Origin: Longispora albida DSM 44784
Lineage (GTDB): Bacteria; Actinomycetota; Actinomycetes; Mycobacteriales; Micromonosporaceae
Reading direction: 5' to 3'
DNA: 64,000 bases
Assembly: GCF_000379825.1 (NCBI RefSeq)
Contig: NZ_KB903835.1
Span: forward strand, 246,216-310,215
The notes below the pieces were generated by a model. It did not search any database and was not told where the DNA came from. It worked only from the letters and a program-made list of their open reading frames with translations. Numbering within the stretch: the stretch's first letter is position 1; each line of letters starts with the position of its first letter. Positions 53,428 to 62,615 of the stretch are shown here, one piece after another. Position numbers and translations under genes: made by a program.

Positions 53428-55884
53428 CTACGCGCCGGTCTTCACTCCCGGGGCCTGTGCGGTCCACCGGGTGTACGGGCCGCTGTATGCGCCGCCCTGC
53501 GCGGGGCTGAGCGTCATCAGGGTCACGGTGTAGTTGCCGTAGTCGTAGAACATGCCGAGCTCGGTGCGCTCGTCCTTGGCGGTGTAGTTGCCGGAGGTGA
53601 GGAACCGCGTGCCGCCGCCCCACACCGGGCCGTCCCAGATCGTGCCGAGTCCACTGAGGACGCCGCTCGGGCCCGACAGCAGGCTGAACGCGGTGACGTG
53701 CCCGTTGCCGTAGTCGTAGAACAGCGCCAGGTCGGCCTTCTTGTCGCCACCGAAGTTGCCGGCCTGCACGAGCTTGGTGCCGCCACCCCAGTACGGGGCG
53801 TTCCACCGGGTGGTCAGCGCCCCGCCGTCCAGAGTGAACGCCGCGACGTGCGTACCGCCGTAGTGGTAGAACAGGGCCAGCTCGGCCTTGCCGTCACCGT
53901 TGAAGTCACCGGCGGTCATGGACTGCGTGCCGGTACCCCACAGCGGAGCGTTCCACTCCTGCTTGAACGAGCCGAGCGACCCGTCGGAGTTACCCTTCAG
54001 CGTGAAGACCGCGGCATGCGAACCGCTGTACTGGTAGTACAGCGCCAGGTCCGCCCGGCCGTCGGCGTTGAAGTCACCCGAGGCGACGTACCGCGTGCCG
54101 GTGCCCCACTGCGGAGCCTCCCACTTCACCGTCGGCTCGCTGAACCGGCCGGTCGAAGCGTCGTAGCTCAGCGTGTACAGCGCGACGTAGCCGTTGGCCC
54201 GCTCGAAGAAGATGCCCAGCTCGGCCTTGCCGTCGCCGTTGAAGTCCCCGGCGGTCAGGCTCTTGATGGTCCCGTACCAGGGGCTGCCGCCCCACCAGGC
54301 ATCGGTCGTCTCCTGGAAGCCGGCCGCCCCGCCCTTGAGCAGGCGAGCCTGGAACGACATCGGGATCGACTCCAGCAGCACGACGTCGTCGTACCCGTCA
54401 CCGGTGAAGTCGGCCTTGATCTGGCTGCCGTCCTTCTTGTAGTCCGAGTTGCCCCACGTCGTCATCGGTGCCGAGACCCAGGCGTTGGAAGGGAGCCCGT
54501 CCGAGGGTGCGGGAGCGCCCTCGATCATCAGCTCCACCTTCGGCTGGTAGCCGCCGGGCCGGGTGAACCGGTGCCGCTGGGCCGGCAGGGAGCCGTACTG
54601 GTACTCGAGGTCGGTCAGCAGCGGCAGGTCCACCGAGGACTCGGTCGTCGTGCCGTCGCCCCAGATGTACGTGGCGGTCAGCTTCCCGCCGCCCCACTCA
54701 GCCCTGTACTGGATACGGGTCACCTCGGCGGTCATGCCGTCCGGGGTGTCGAGCATCGAGATGGCCCCCAGGGTGGTCGCGTACACGTTCGGGATGCGCT
54801 CGATGGCGCCCCGGTCGTGGTGGCTGGGGTCCGCGGCCGGCTTGCTCGGGAAGCGCAGCCGCTGCCGGCCGTACATGTCCGTGCCGAGCTGGCCGGGCGC
54901 GGTGGCGTCGGCGGAGTCGATCACCACGGCTGGCAGGCTGAACGGGTTCCTTGACCTGTTCCGGGCCCAGTTCTCCGTCAGGTCAGCGGTGCCCTGCCCG
55001 GTCGCGGCCTGGAACGCGGCGACCGTCTTGTAGTCCACGCCGGCCCACCGGTACAGCGGACCGGTCTTGTCAGCGGTACCGAAGGCGGTGTGGCTGATCT
55101 TGGTGCTCGGCGCGCTCGCGCTGTCCACGGTGACGTACGGCTTCGACAGGTCCGCGGTGGTCGACGAGTGGTAGAAGTAGTTGTTGGTCAGCCGGGTGTC
55201 CGTCGCGCCGATGATCTCCACACCGTCCGGGTGCGGCACGAACGTGTTGCTGGTGATGGTCGTCCCGCTGGCGTCACCGACCACGACGGGCTTCACCCCC
55301 GACGCGCGGAACTTGTTGGTCGACACGACCACGCCCGTGGACTTCCCGTCCACGGTGACAGTCCTGCCGATGTCGTTCCGCTGGATCGTGACCTTGCCGG
55401 AGCCGGAGACCGAGACCGGCGAGTACAGGATCGAGTCGTCGATGACGATCGACTGGGCCTGCGTGATCTTGATCGCCGAGCCGCCGCCGATGTACAGGCC
55501 AGTGACCTGGACATCGTGCACGCCGGGCTCGAAGCTGACCGGCTTGTCGGGGACGGTGTTGACGGTGAAGTAGCCGGTGGAGTCCGGCGAGTCGACGACG
55601 AACCGGATCGGCGCCTCCGCCGTGCCGGACTTCGTGAACCTCAGGCCGTTCTTCTCGACGACACTGGGCCGGATCCTGACGGTCTGCCCGGGGCCTGCGA
55701 CGTCCGCGGCCTTCTGGATCGTGCAGAACGGCTGTCCCTGCGAGCCGCCGCCCTGGTCGGAGCACAGCCCGGGATCGTCGTTGACGTAGAGGGTGGTGGC
55801 TCCGGCCGGCTGCGCCTGGGCTGCCGCTGGCACCAGGCCAGTGGCGAAGACAGCAGCCACCAGAGAGATCTTGAGCGCTTTCAT
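53428..55884 (-). CDS. Secreted beta-helix/PKD/six-bladed propeller protein (paralogue 4)
   Basis: An 818-residue secreted protein, closely related to paralogue 2 over its whole length. Signal peptide 1-25; beta-helix about 30-370 (PFCTIQKAADVAGPGQTVRI, TTITSNTFVPHPDGVEIIG, closing HDRGAIE); PKD-like segment 385-480 (ATYIWGDGTTTESSVDLP); six blades from 500 on with good DFNGDGKAELA motifs. The tail YTRWTAQAPGVKTGA matches paralogue 3. ACGGGG lies 11 bases before the ATG. Shared TRYRW-type segment before the PKD domain (LYRWAGVDYKTVAAFQAATG) is nearly identical to paralogue 2. Confidence 0.82.
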   Translation of the reverse strand: MKALKISLVAAVFATGLVPAAAQAQPAGATTLYVNDDPGLCSDQGGGSQGQPFCTIQKAADVAGPGQTVRIRPSVVEKNGLRFTKSGTAEAPIRFVVDSPDSTGYFTVNTVPDKPVSFEPGVHDVQVTGLYIGGGSAIKITQAQSIVIDDSILYSPVSVSGSGKVTIQRNDIGRTVTVDGKSTGVVVSTNKFRASGVKPVVVGDASGTTITSNTFVPHPDGVEIIGATDTRLTNNYFYHSSTTADLSKPYVTVDSASAPSTKISHTAFGTADKTGPLYRWAGVDYKTVAAFQAATGQGTADLTENWARNRSRNPFSLPAVVIDSADATAPGQLGTDMYGRQRLRFPSKPAADPSHHDRGAIERIPNVYATTLGAISMLDTPDGMTAEVTRIQYRAEWGGGKLTATYIWGDGTTTESSVDLPLLTDLEYQYGSLPAQRHRFTRPGGYQPKVELMIEGAPAPSDGLPSNAWVSAPMTTWGNSDYKKDGSQIKADFTGDGYDDVVLLESIPMSFQARLLKGGAAGFQETTDAWWGGSPWYGTIKSLTAGDFNGDGKAELGIFFERANGYVALYTLSYDASTGRFSEPTVKWEAPQWGTGTRYVASGDFNADGRADLALYYQYSGSHAAVFTLKGNSDGSLGSFKQEWNAPLWGTGTQSMTAGDFNGDGKAELALFYHYGGTHVAAFTLDGGALTTRWNAPYWGGGTKLVQAGNFGGDKKADLALFYDYGNGHVTAFSLLSGPSGVLSGLGTIWDGPVWGGGTRFLTSGNYTAKDERTELGMFYDYGNYTVTLMTLSPAQGGAYSGPYTRWTAQAPGVKTGA

Positions 55885-56066
55885 AGCACCTCATGCCCCG
55901 TAGTGACGTGCAAACGCCAACAGACTGTAGAGAGCCGTGATCACGGAACGGTCACGGAAAATGATCACTGAGGACAGTACCCGGACGATCGCCCTGCTTG
56001 TGGTCGTGATGTCGCGCCGCTTCGCGTGAACGGACATCAACTTTCGTCCAAACGTCTGGCCCGGGA

Positions 56067-57464
56067 ATGAGGCCTGCGCCACAGCCGGGGCAGCCGCCGG
56101 GACAGCGGGACTGGCGGGACTCCAGGACACTGGATCTTGTGCTGATCAATCGCAACTACCGTTACCTGTGGATCGGCCAGGCCGTTTCGCTGATCGGGGA
56201 CATGGTCTTCCACACCACGCTCCTGCTGTGGGTGGCGACGGTACTGCTGAAGGGCAAGTCCTACGCACCCCTCGCGAGTACGGCGGTCCTCATCGTCGCG
56301 TCGGTTTCCACCGTCCTCGTCGCGCCCGTCGCCGGCGTCTACGTCGACCGGTGGAACAAGAAGCGCACGATGCTCCGGGCCGACCTGCTGCGGGCCGGGC
56401 TGATCGCGATGCTGGCCGGTATGGCGTTCCTGCCGTCCGGTACCGTGCCCGTCCCGGTGATCCTCCTGGTCACGGGCCTGATCGTCGCGCTGACCACTGC
56501 CGTGTCGCAGTTCTTCAACCCGGCCCGCGCCGTGCTGATCGGGGACGTGGTTCCGGACGAGCAGCGGGGCCAGGCCACCGGGTACGGGCAGGCCACGGGG
56601 GCGCTGGCGACGATCGTGGGCCCGCCGATGGCCGCGCCGCTGCTGTTCGCCGCTGGTCCACAGTGGGCGCTGGCGATCAACGCGCTGTCGTTCCTGGTCT
56701 CGTACGTCGCGATCAGGGCTGTCCAGCCGCCGGTCGCCGAGGTGGTCCGCGAGCCGGAGCCCGGGTCGAGCGTGCGCAGCGAGTTCGTGGCGGGCCTGCA
56801 ACTGATCCGCAGGAGCCGGGCGCTGGTCGCGATGCTGGTCGTGATGGTGCTGTGCATGCTGGGCGTCGGCTCGCTCAACGCGCTGGACGTGTACTTCGTC
56901 CAGGAGAACCTGCACGTCGACGCGCGGTGGCTCGGCCTGCTCGGTGCGGCACTGGGCGCCGGGTTCCTGATCGGCTCGCTGGCCGGGGGCAAGCTGGGCG
57001 ACCGCTTCGGCCACAGCCTGGTCTACCGGTGGGGCATCGCGGTCTTCGCCGTGCTCTTCCTCTGCTACGCCCGGTCCGCCAGCCTGGTCTTCGGCATGAT
57101 CGTGCTCCTGGCGCTCGGCACCGCGGTGGGCATGGTCAACACGGTCATGACCCCCATCGTGCTCAAGGTGGTGCCCCGGGAGTTCCAGGGCAGGTTCTGG
57201 GCCACCCTGATGCCCTTGAACAGCGCCGCGACGATCGGCTCGATGGGCATCGCCGGCACGGTGGCCGGTTCGCTGCCGGTGGGCTTCCGGCTGGACCTCG
57301 GCTGGATCACCTTCGGCCGGATGGATCTGGTCTTCACCGGCGGGGCGCTGCTCGCCATCGCCGGCGCCGTCTACGCCCTCTTCGCCATGCGCGACGCCGA
57401 CAATGCCCAGCCGGCCGAGGAGAAATCCGAGCCCGAGCCGGCCCTGGACGGTTCCCGGGCGTGA
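56067..57464 (+). CDS. MFS transporter, 12 helices
   Basis: A 465-residue transporter. NRNYRYLWIGQAVSLIGDMVF is the MFS start seen in macrolide-efflux-like proteins; motif A is VAGVYVDRWNKKRTM, and the second half repeats it as GGKLGDRFGHSLVYRW. Substrate unknown; drug or metabolite efflux is usual. It lies on the opposite strand inside the propeller cluster, divergent from paralogue 4 and convergent with paralogue 5. The 182 bases upstream hold a palindrome CCGTGATCACGG at 55935. Confidence 0.88.
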   Translation: MRPAPQPGQPPGQRDWRDSRTLDLVLINRNYRYLWIGQAVSLIGDMVFHTTLLLWVATVLLKGKSYAPLASTAVLIVASVSTVLVAPVAGVYVDRWNKKRTMLRADLLRAGLIAMLAGMAFLPSGTVPVPVILLVTGLIVALTTAVSQFFNPARAVLIGDVVPDEQRGQATGYGQATGALATIVGPPMAAPLLFAAGPQWALAINALSFLVSYVAIRAVQPPVAEVVREPEPGSSVRSEFVAGLQLIRRSRALVAMLVVMVLCMLGVGSLNALDVYFVQENLHVDARWLGLLGAALGAGFLIGSLAGGKLGDRFGHSLVYRWGIAVFAVLFLCYARSASLVFGMIVLLALGTAVGMVNTVMTPIVLKVVPREFQGRFWATLMPLNSAATIGSMGIAGTVAGSLPVGFRLDLGWITFGRMDLVFTGGALLAIAGAVYALFAMRDADNAQPAEEKSEPEPALDGSRA

Positions 57465-57506
57465 GCGGGTGGCCTGGCACCAAAGGCCGGCCGCCTGCTC
57501 ACCCAG

Positions 57507-58703
57507 TCAGAGCGCGGCTCTGATCGCCGAACCCGGATAGTCACTCGACCACCTGGTCCCCGGCCCGGAGTATCCGCCGCCGGTCACGGGCGTGAGCGTG
57601 AACATCCGCATCACGTTGCTGGTGTACAGGTAGAACAACCCCAGCTCGGTCCGCTCGTCCTTCACCGTGTAGTTACCGGCCGTCACGAAGGTGGTCCCGC
57701 CACCCCAGACCGGCCCGTCCCAGAGCACGGCCGGCCCGGTGAGCCTGATGTCCCCCTGCCCCTGGGCGGCGGTCATGGTGAACGCGGTGGTGTGCCCGAG
57801 GCCGTAGTCGTAGAACAGTGCGATGTCTTCTCGCGTGTCACCAGCGAAGTTGCCGGTGTGCGCGAACCTGGTCCCGGTGCCCCATCGGGGTGCGTCCCAC
57901 TGCCGGGTGATCTTCGGCGTCGAGTACTTGTCACGCTGCAGGATGTACGTCCACAGCGAAACGTGGCCATCACCGTACGAGTAGAGCAACGCGATGTCGG
58001 CCTTGCCGTCGCCGTAGAACTGGCCAGCGAGCATCGCCTGGGTACCGCTGCCCCAGTGCGGCAGGTCCGGCAGGTTGAAGGTCCATCTGCTCAGCGGGCC
58101 GGTGAGGTAGTCGTGCCACAGCTGGAACACCACGACGTGGCTGGAGTCGTACTGGTAGAACAGCGCGAGATCGGTCCCACCGCTGGCGTCGAAGTTACCG
58201 GCCGCGACGAACCTGGTTCCCGTGCCCCACTCCGGAGCCTCCCAGTACAGCTTCGGCTGGCCGAACATGCCGGTGGCCGGGTCGTACACGATTCCGTACA
58301 CCGCCGCGTACCCGCTGGGCTGCTCGAAGAAGAGCGCCAGGTCGCCACGCTTGTCGTTGTCGAAGTCCCCGGCGGACACGTGCTTGATCCGGCCGTGCCA
58401 GCCGGCTGGGGCGGCCCATGCCTGCCGCTTCTCGCTGAGCGTTCCGCTCGCGCTGCCCATGAGCAGCGCCAGCTGAGGCCCGTCGGTGGAGTTCTCGCTC
58501 CACAGTGCGACATCGTGGTAGCCGTCGTTGTCGAAGTCCGCCCTGAAACTGCTGCTGTCCGGCCTCAGCGGCGAGGAAGACGACTCCACCACCGGGGCGG
58601 GCACCTTGGCCGCTGTGCCGCGGCTGGGCTCCGCGCTGGCCCCAGCCGGGGCGAGGCTCGCCGCCAGCACCGCGGCGCTCAGCACCACCTTGACCATTCT
58701 CAT
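57507..58703 (-). CDS. Secreted six-repeat propeller protein (paralogue 5)
   Basis: A 398-residue secreted protein. ATG 58703 (MRMVKVVLSAAVLAASLAPA) is chosen, with ACGGGGGT five bases upstream; the longer frame adds unlike sequence. Six blades: FRADFDNDGYHDVALW, AGDFDNDKRGDLALFFEQ, GTDLALFYQYD, DGKADIALLYSYGDG, AGNFAGDTREDIALFYDYG and ERTELGLFYLY. The tail is GTRWSSDYPGSAIRAAL. Separated from the other four by the MFS gene. The gap to the MFS stop shows only weak hairpin potential. Confidence 0.82.
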   Translation of the reverse strand: MRMVKVVLSAAVLAASLAPAGASAEPSRGTAAKVPAPVVESSSSPLRPDSSSFRADFDNDGYHDVALWSENSTDGPQLALLMGSASGTLSEKRQAWAAPAGWHGRIKHVSAGDFDNDKRGDLALFFEQPSGYAAVYGIVYDPATGMFGQPKLYWEAPEWGTGTRFVAAGNFDASGGTDLALFYQYDSSHVVVFQLWHDYLTGPLSRWTFNLPDLPHWGSGTQAMLAGQFYGDGKADIALLYSYGDGHVSLWTYILQRDKYSTPKITRQWDAPRWGTGTRFAHTGNFAGDTREDIALFYDYGLGHTTAFTMTAAQGQGDIRLTGPAVLWDGPVWGGGTTFVTAGNYTVKDERTELGLFYLYTSNVMRMFTLTPVTGGGYSGPGTRWSSDYPGSAIRAAL

Positions 58704-58822
58704 GAGACCCCCGTCTGTCCGCGCGGGCGCATGCGGGTGCACACGCGGCACGTTCTCCAAGACGCTAGCCTCGCCGCGGATGGTTGCCGGTAGCAATGGG
58801 GAAACCGGAAACCCGGGTACGG

Positions 58823-59992
58823 CTACGCCTGAGCCAGCCCCGGACGGTTCCGGAGTGTGAGCACGTAGGCGCCGACTGCCGCTGCGGACAGTGAGGCGAC
58901 CACGATGGCCATCGGCACGGCCGTGTGGTCGCCGGCCAGGCCGACCAGCGGGACGACGGCCGACCCGACCAGGTACTGGGTCGTGCCGAGCACCGCCGAA
59001 GCCGTCCCGGCCTGCGTACCGTGGCCGGCCAGGGCGAGCGCCGTGATGTTCGGGAAGACCAGGCCCATGCTGCCGACCACGATGATCAGGGCCGGGAGCA
59101 CGACGGGCAGCCCGAGGTCGCCGAGCACCCCGGCCAGCAGGAGCAGCCCGCCGGCCAGGGTGGCACCGAGGCCTGCGCTGGCCAGGGCTGCCGGGGAGTA
59201 CCGGCGCGCGAGGCGGCCGTTGACCTGCCCGGTGACGACGATGGCGAGCGCGTTGGCCGCGAAGGCGTAGCTGAACTGCTGGGGGCTGAGGCCGTACACG
59301 TTCTGCAGGACGAACGGCGAGGCGGAGATGTACCCGAAGAGCGCCGCGAAGGCGAGTGCCGCTGCCGACACGTACAAAATGAAGATCTTGTCCTTGAGGA
59401 CCGTGCCGAACCCGCTGAGCGCACTGGCCCGCCTGCGGTGCGGAGGCAGGGTCTCGGGCAGGAAAACCGTGCCCAGCAGCATGGCCGCACCGATGATCGT
59501 CAATGTGACGAAGGCCAGTCGCCAGGAGCCGAAGCGCAGCAGTTCCGCGCCGATCAGCGGGGCGAGGATCGGGGCGAGCCCGCCGATCAGCATCAGCGCC
59601 GACAGCACCCGCACCGCGGCAGCGCCCTCGAACAGGTCACGGACGATCGCGCGGGCGATCACGATGCCTGCCGCCCCGGCCAGGCCCTGGACCAGCCGCA
59701 GGCCGGTGAGCATCGGCACGTTCGTGGCGAGCGCGCAGGCCAGCGAGGCCACGACGTAGACGCCGACGCCGGCCAGCAGGGGCAGTTTCCGCCCGAACCT
59801 GTCGCTCAGCGGCCCGGCGACGAGCTGGCCGAGCGCCAGGCCGGCCAGGCAGGACGTGAGGGTGAGCTGGACGTCTGCCGCTGAGGCGTCGAACTCGCTG
59901 GCCAGCTGGGGCAGCGCGGCCAGGTACATGTCCATCGACAACGGAGCGAAGGCGGACAAGGCTCCAAGCAGGACAAACAGGCGGCGCGGCAT
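58823..59992 (-). CDS. Bcr/CflA-type MFS multidrug exporter
   Basis: A 389-residue transporter with 12 helices. ALSAFAPLSMDMYLAALPQLA with the SxDMY motif and GPLSDRFGRKLPLL motif A mark the Bcr/CflA (DHA1) family, whose members export bicyclomycin, chloramphenicol or sulfonamides. No antibiotic biosynthesis gene is adjacent. It may follow the amino-acid transporter operon: the gap from its ATG to the ATPase gene stop (60040) is 47 bases, on the same strand. Confidence 0.9.
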   Translation of the reverse strand: MPRRLFVLLGALSAFAPLSMDMYLAALPQLASEFDASAADVQLTLTSCLAGLALGQLVAGPLSDRFGRKLPLLAGVGVYVVASLACALATNVPMLTGLRLVQGLAGAAGIVIARAIVRDLFEGAAAVRVLSALMLIGGLAPILAPLIGAELLRFGSWRLAFVTLTIIGAAMLLGTVFLPETLPPHRRRASALSGFGTVLKDKIFILYVSAAALAFAALFGYISASPFVLQNVYGLSPQQFSYAFAANALAIVVTGQVNGRLARRYSPAALASAGLGATLAGGLLLLAGVLGDLGLPVVLPALIIVVGSMGLVFPNITALALAGHGTQAGTASAVLGTTQYLVGSAVVPLVGLAGDHTAVPMAIVVASLSAAAVGAYVLTLRNRPGLAQA

Positions 59993-60039
59993 GATCGGAA
60001 CGCTAGCCGCACCGCCTGCGGATGTAACCGTGTGTTACC

Positions 60040-60783
60040 TCACGCCGGGTGGTGGATGGGGTCGAGGACCCGCTGGAGGAAGGTCCGGGTCCTGGCCTCC
60101 TTGGGTGTACCGAAGATCTGGGCCGGCGGCCCGTCCTCCACCACCACGCCGTCGTCCATGAACAGCACCCGGGACGCCACCTCGCGGGCGAAGCCCATCT
60201 CGTGCGTGACCACCAGCATCGTCATGCCCTCGGCCGCCAGCTCCCGCATGACGGCCAGCACCTCGCCGACCAGCTCGGGGTCGAGCGCGCTGGTCGGCTC
60301 GTCGAAGAGCATCAGCTCGGGATCCATCGACAGCGCGCGGGCGATCGCCACCCGCTGCTGCTGGCCGCCCGACAGCTGCGCCGGGCGGGCGGTCGCGCGG
60401 TCGGCGAGCCCGACGCGGGCCAGGTTCTCCCGTGCGATCCGCTCGGCCTCCGGCCGGGTACGGCCGAGCACCCTCCGCTGGGCGATCACGCAGTTGTCCA
60501 GCACCGACAGGTGACCGAACAGGTTGAACTGCTGGAAGACCATGCCGATCCGGCGGCGTACCGCGTCGAGATCGCAGTCCGGGCTGGTGATCTCGGCATC
60601 ATTGATCGTGATCCGGCCGCTGGTCGGGGTCTCCAGCAGGTTCACGCAGCGCAGCAGGGTGGACTTGCCGGAGCCCGACGGGCCGATCACGCACGCGACC
60701 TCGCCGGTCGGTACCTCGAGGTCGATGCCCTTCAGTACCGGGCGATCGCCGTAGCTCTTGTGGAGCCCCTCAATCCTGATCAT
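60040..60783 (-). CDS. Amino-acid ABC transporter ATPase (GlnQ-like)
   Basis: A 247-residue polar-amino-acid transporter ATPase. Walker [15 protein letters not shown]-loop [16 protein letters not shown], signature [15 protein letters not shown], Walker [14 protein letters not shown]-loop VVTHEMGFA. Its ATG overlaps the permease stop (ATGA). Third gene of the receptor-permease-ATPase operon. Confidence 0.94.
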   Translation of the reverse strand: MIRIEGLHKSYGDRPVLKGIDLEVPTGEVACVIGPSGSGKSTLLRCVNLLETPTSGRITINDAEITSPDCDLDAVRRRIGMVFQQFNLFGHLSVLDNCVIAQRRVLGRTRPEAERIARENLARVGLADRATARPAQLSGGQQQRVAIARALSMDPELMLFDEPTSALDPELVGEVLAVMRELAAEGMTMLVVTHEMGFAREVASRVLFMDDGVVVEDGPPAQIFGTPKEARTRTFLQRVLDPIHHPA

Positions 60784-61556
60784 GACTTGTGCTCCAGCCT
60801 GCGGGCCAGGTACGACAACGGCAGTGTGATCACCAGGTACAGCATGCCGCCGACCACCAGCGGCGTGGCGTTCGCCGAGCTGTTCAGGCCGTCCCGGGCG
60901 AACTTGGCCAGCTCGGTCGTGATCGCCGTCGTACCGAGCACGAACACGAGCGAGCTGTCCTTCGTCAGCATGACGACCTCGTTGGTCAGCGGTGGCACGA
61001 CGAGCCGGAAGGCCTGCGGCAGCACGATCGAGAGCATCGCGCGGGTGTGGGACATGCCCAGCGTCCGTGCCGCCTCGTACTGTCCCTTGGGGACAGCCTG
61101 GATCCCGGCCCGCATCGTCTCCGCGATGTACGCGCTCGACACGATGCCCAGCCCGAGCGCGACCTGCCCGTACACCCCGCCGGGGATCTCACGCCCAGGG
61201 AAGGCGATCGGGATGCCGTACCCCACCATGAACAGCACCAGCATCGCCGGCAACCCGCGGAACAGCTCGATGTACCCGGCGGCGAACCACCGGTACGGCC
61301 CCACACTCGACAACCGCATCAGCGCCAGCACCACACCGAGGACGATGCCGAAGGCGAAGGCCAGGACGGTGTAGACGATCGTGTTGCGCAGCGCGACCGT
61401 GATGATGTCCGGGAACAGCCCCCTGGCGATCTCCGCGTTGAGGAAGTTCTCGGTGATCGTCGGCCAGTCGGCGACCCCGGCCACGACCAGCACGACCGCC
61501 GCGGCGAGGACGTACTGGCCGGTGCGGGCCATCCGCCGCTTCTGAGTCTGCGTCAT
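60780..61556 (-). CDS. Amino-acid ABC transporter permease
   Basis: A 258-residue HEQRO-type permease, five helices or so. [21 protein letters not shown] is the conserved start of the pore domain, [19 protein letters not shown] and [20 protein letters not shown] (EAA loop) follow. The first 35 residues are a cytoplasmic tail and extra helix. ATG 61556 overlaps the receptor stop by four bases. Confidence 0.92.
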   Translation of the reverse strand: MTQTQKRRMARTGQYVLAAAVVLVVAGVADWPTITENFLNAEIARGLFPDIITVALRNTIVYTVLAFAFGIVLGVVLALMRLSSVGPYRWFAAGYIELFRGLPAMLVLFMVGYGIPIAFPGREIPGGVYGQVALGLGIVSSAYIAETMRAGIQAVPKGQYEAARTLGMSHTRAMLSIVLPQAFRLVVPPLTNEVVMLTKDSSLVFVLGTTAITTELAKFARDGLNSSANATPLVVGGMLYLVITLPLSYLARRLEHKS

Positions 61557-62371
61557 GACGGCTTCCGGCCCAGCCACTTCTCGTAGATCGCCGCGTACGA
61601 GCCGTCGGCCCGCGCGGCCTTCAGCGTGTCGTTGACCGCGCCCAGCAGCTTCGGGTCGGCACCCTTCTTCACGGCGTAGGCGTACTTCTCGCCCGTGTCG
61701 AACTGCTGGATGATCGAGATCTGGTTCGGGTTCTGCCGGACGTACTCGGTCAGCACCGGCAGGTCGGCGATCGACGCGTCGACCTGCTTGGTGGCCAGCG
61801 CCTGCTGCTGGAGGCCGAAGTCGGAGTACTCGACGACCTCGAAGCCCTTCTCCACCTTGAGCTTGTTCGCGTACTGCGCGCCGGTCGTCCCGCCCTGCAC
61901 CGCGACCCGCCGGCCCTTGAGCTGGTCGGCCGTCTTGATCACCTCGGCGTCGCCCGGCCGGATCACCAGGCCCTGGGTGTTGTCGAAGTACGGGTCGGAG
62001 AAGTCCATCGCCTTGCGCCGCTCGTCGTCGACGGTCAGCCCGGCCGCCGCGACGTCGCACTTGCCGGTCTTCAGGTCCAGCCCCGACTTGATGCCCTCGA
62101 ACGGGGTGTCCACAACGGACACCGTGACGCCGAGCTTCTTCGCGACCAGGCCCATCACGTCCACGTCGAAGCCGGCGATCTGCCCGGCCGAGTCCTTCGA
62201 CTGGAACGGCGGGTACGGCGTGTTCACGCAGACGGTCAGCTTGTCCTTCGCGACCAGCGGCACCCCGCTGGCGGTGGAACCACCGCCGCTCTTCGCGCAG
62301 CCGGTGAGGGCCAGCGCCCCCGCGGCCAGCAGTGCGATCGCGGCCGTGCGCGCCTTCCGCCTGTAAAACAT
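61553..62371 (-). CDS. Amino-acid ABC transporter receptor lipoprotein
   Basis: A 272-residue family 3 solute-binding protein. The signal peptide ends in lipobox LALTGC. KLTVCVNTPYPPFQSKDSAG opens the first lobe, and GFDVDVMGLVAKKLG plus KCDVAAAGLTVDDERRKAMDFSD (in two pieces) are the ligand-binding signatures. GGAGGA lies upstream of ATG 62371. It binds a polar amino acid; which one is not deducible. First gene of the operon. The 244 bases up to the divergent gene hold its promoter region; no other gene is there. Confidence 0.93.
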   Translation of the reverse strand: MFYRRKARTAAIALLAAGALALTGCAKSGGGSTASGVPLVAKDKLTVCVNTPYPPFQSKDSAGQIAGFDVDVMGLVAKKLGVTVSVVDTPFEGIKSGLDLKTGKCDVAAAGLTVDDERRKAMDFSDPYFDNTQGLVIRPGDAEVIKTADQLKGRRVAVQGGTTGAQYANKLKVEKGFEVVEYSDFGLQQQALATKQVDASIADLPVLTEYVRQNPNQISIIQQFDTGEKYAYAVKKGADPKLLGAVNDTLKAARADGSYAAIYEKWLGRKPS

Positions 62372-62615
62372 TCCGGTCCTCCGTATTTTATGCAGCCTCA
62401 CTCATGGTGGAGGATGGCCGTTCCCGACGCCAATGAGCGAGGCGAAGCTCACAGTGGGTCATTCTCCCTGCTCCGCGCCCCGTAGACGCCGTTATGGGTT
62501 CGTTACCGGAACGCGTGCAGCAGAACCCGGGCGCGGCGGGTGTTAACCCCGAGTCCGGCCGGACCCCACAGCAATGCCTCAGAATCCACGCTCAGGCACA
62601 CAGGGGAGCTTGTAC

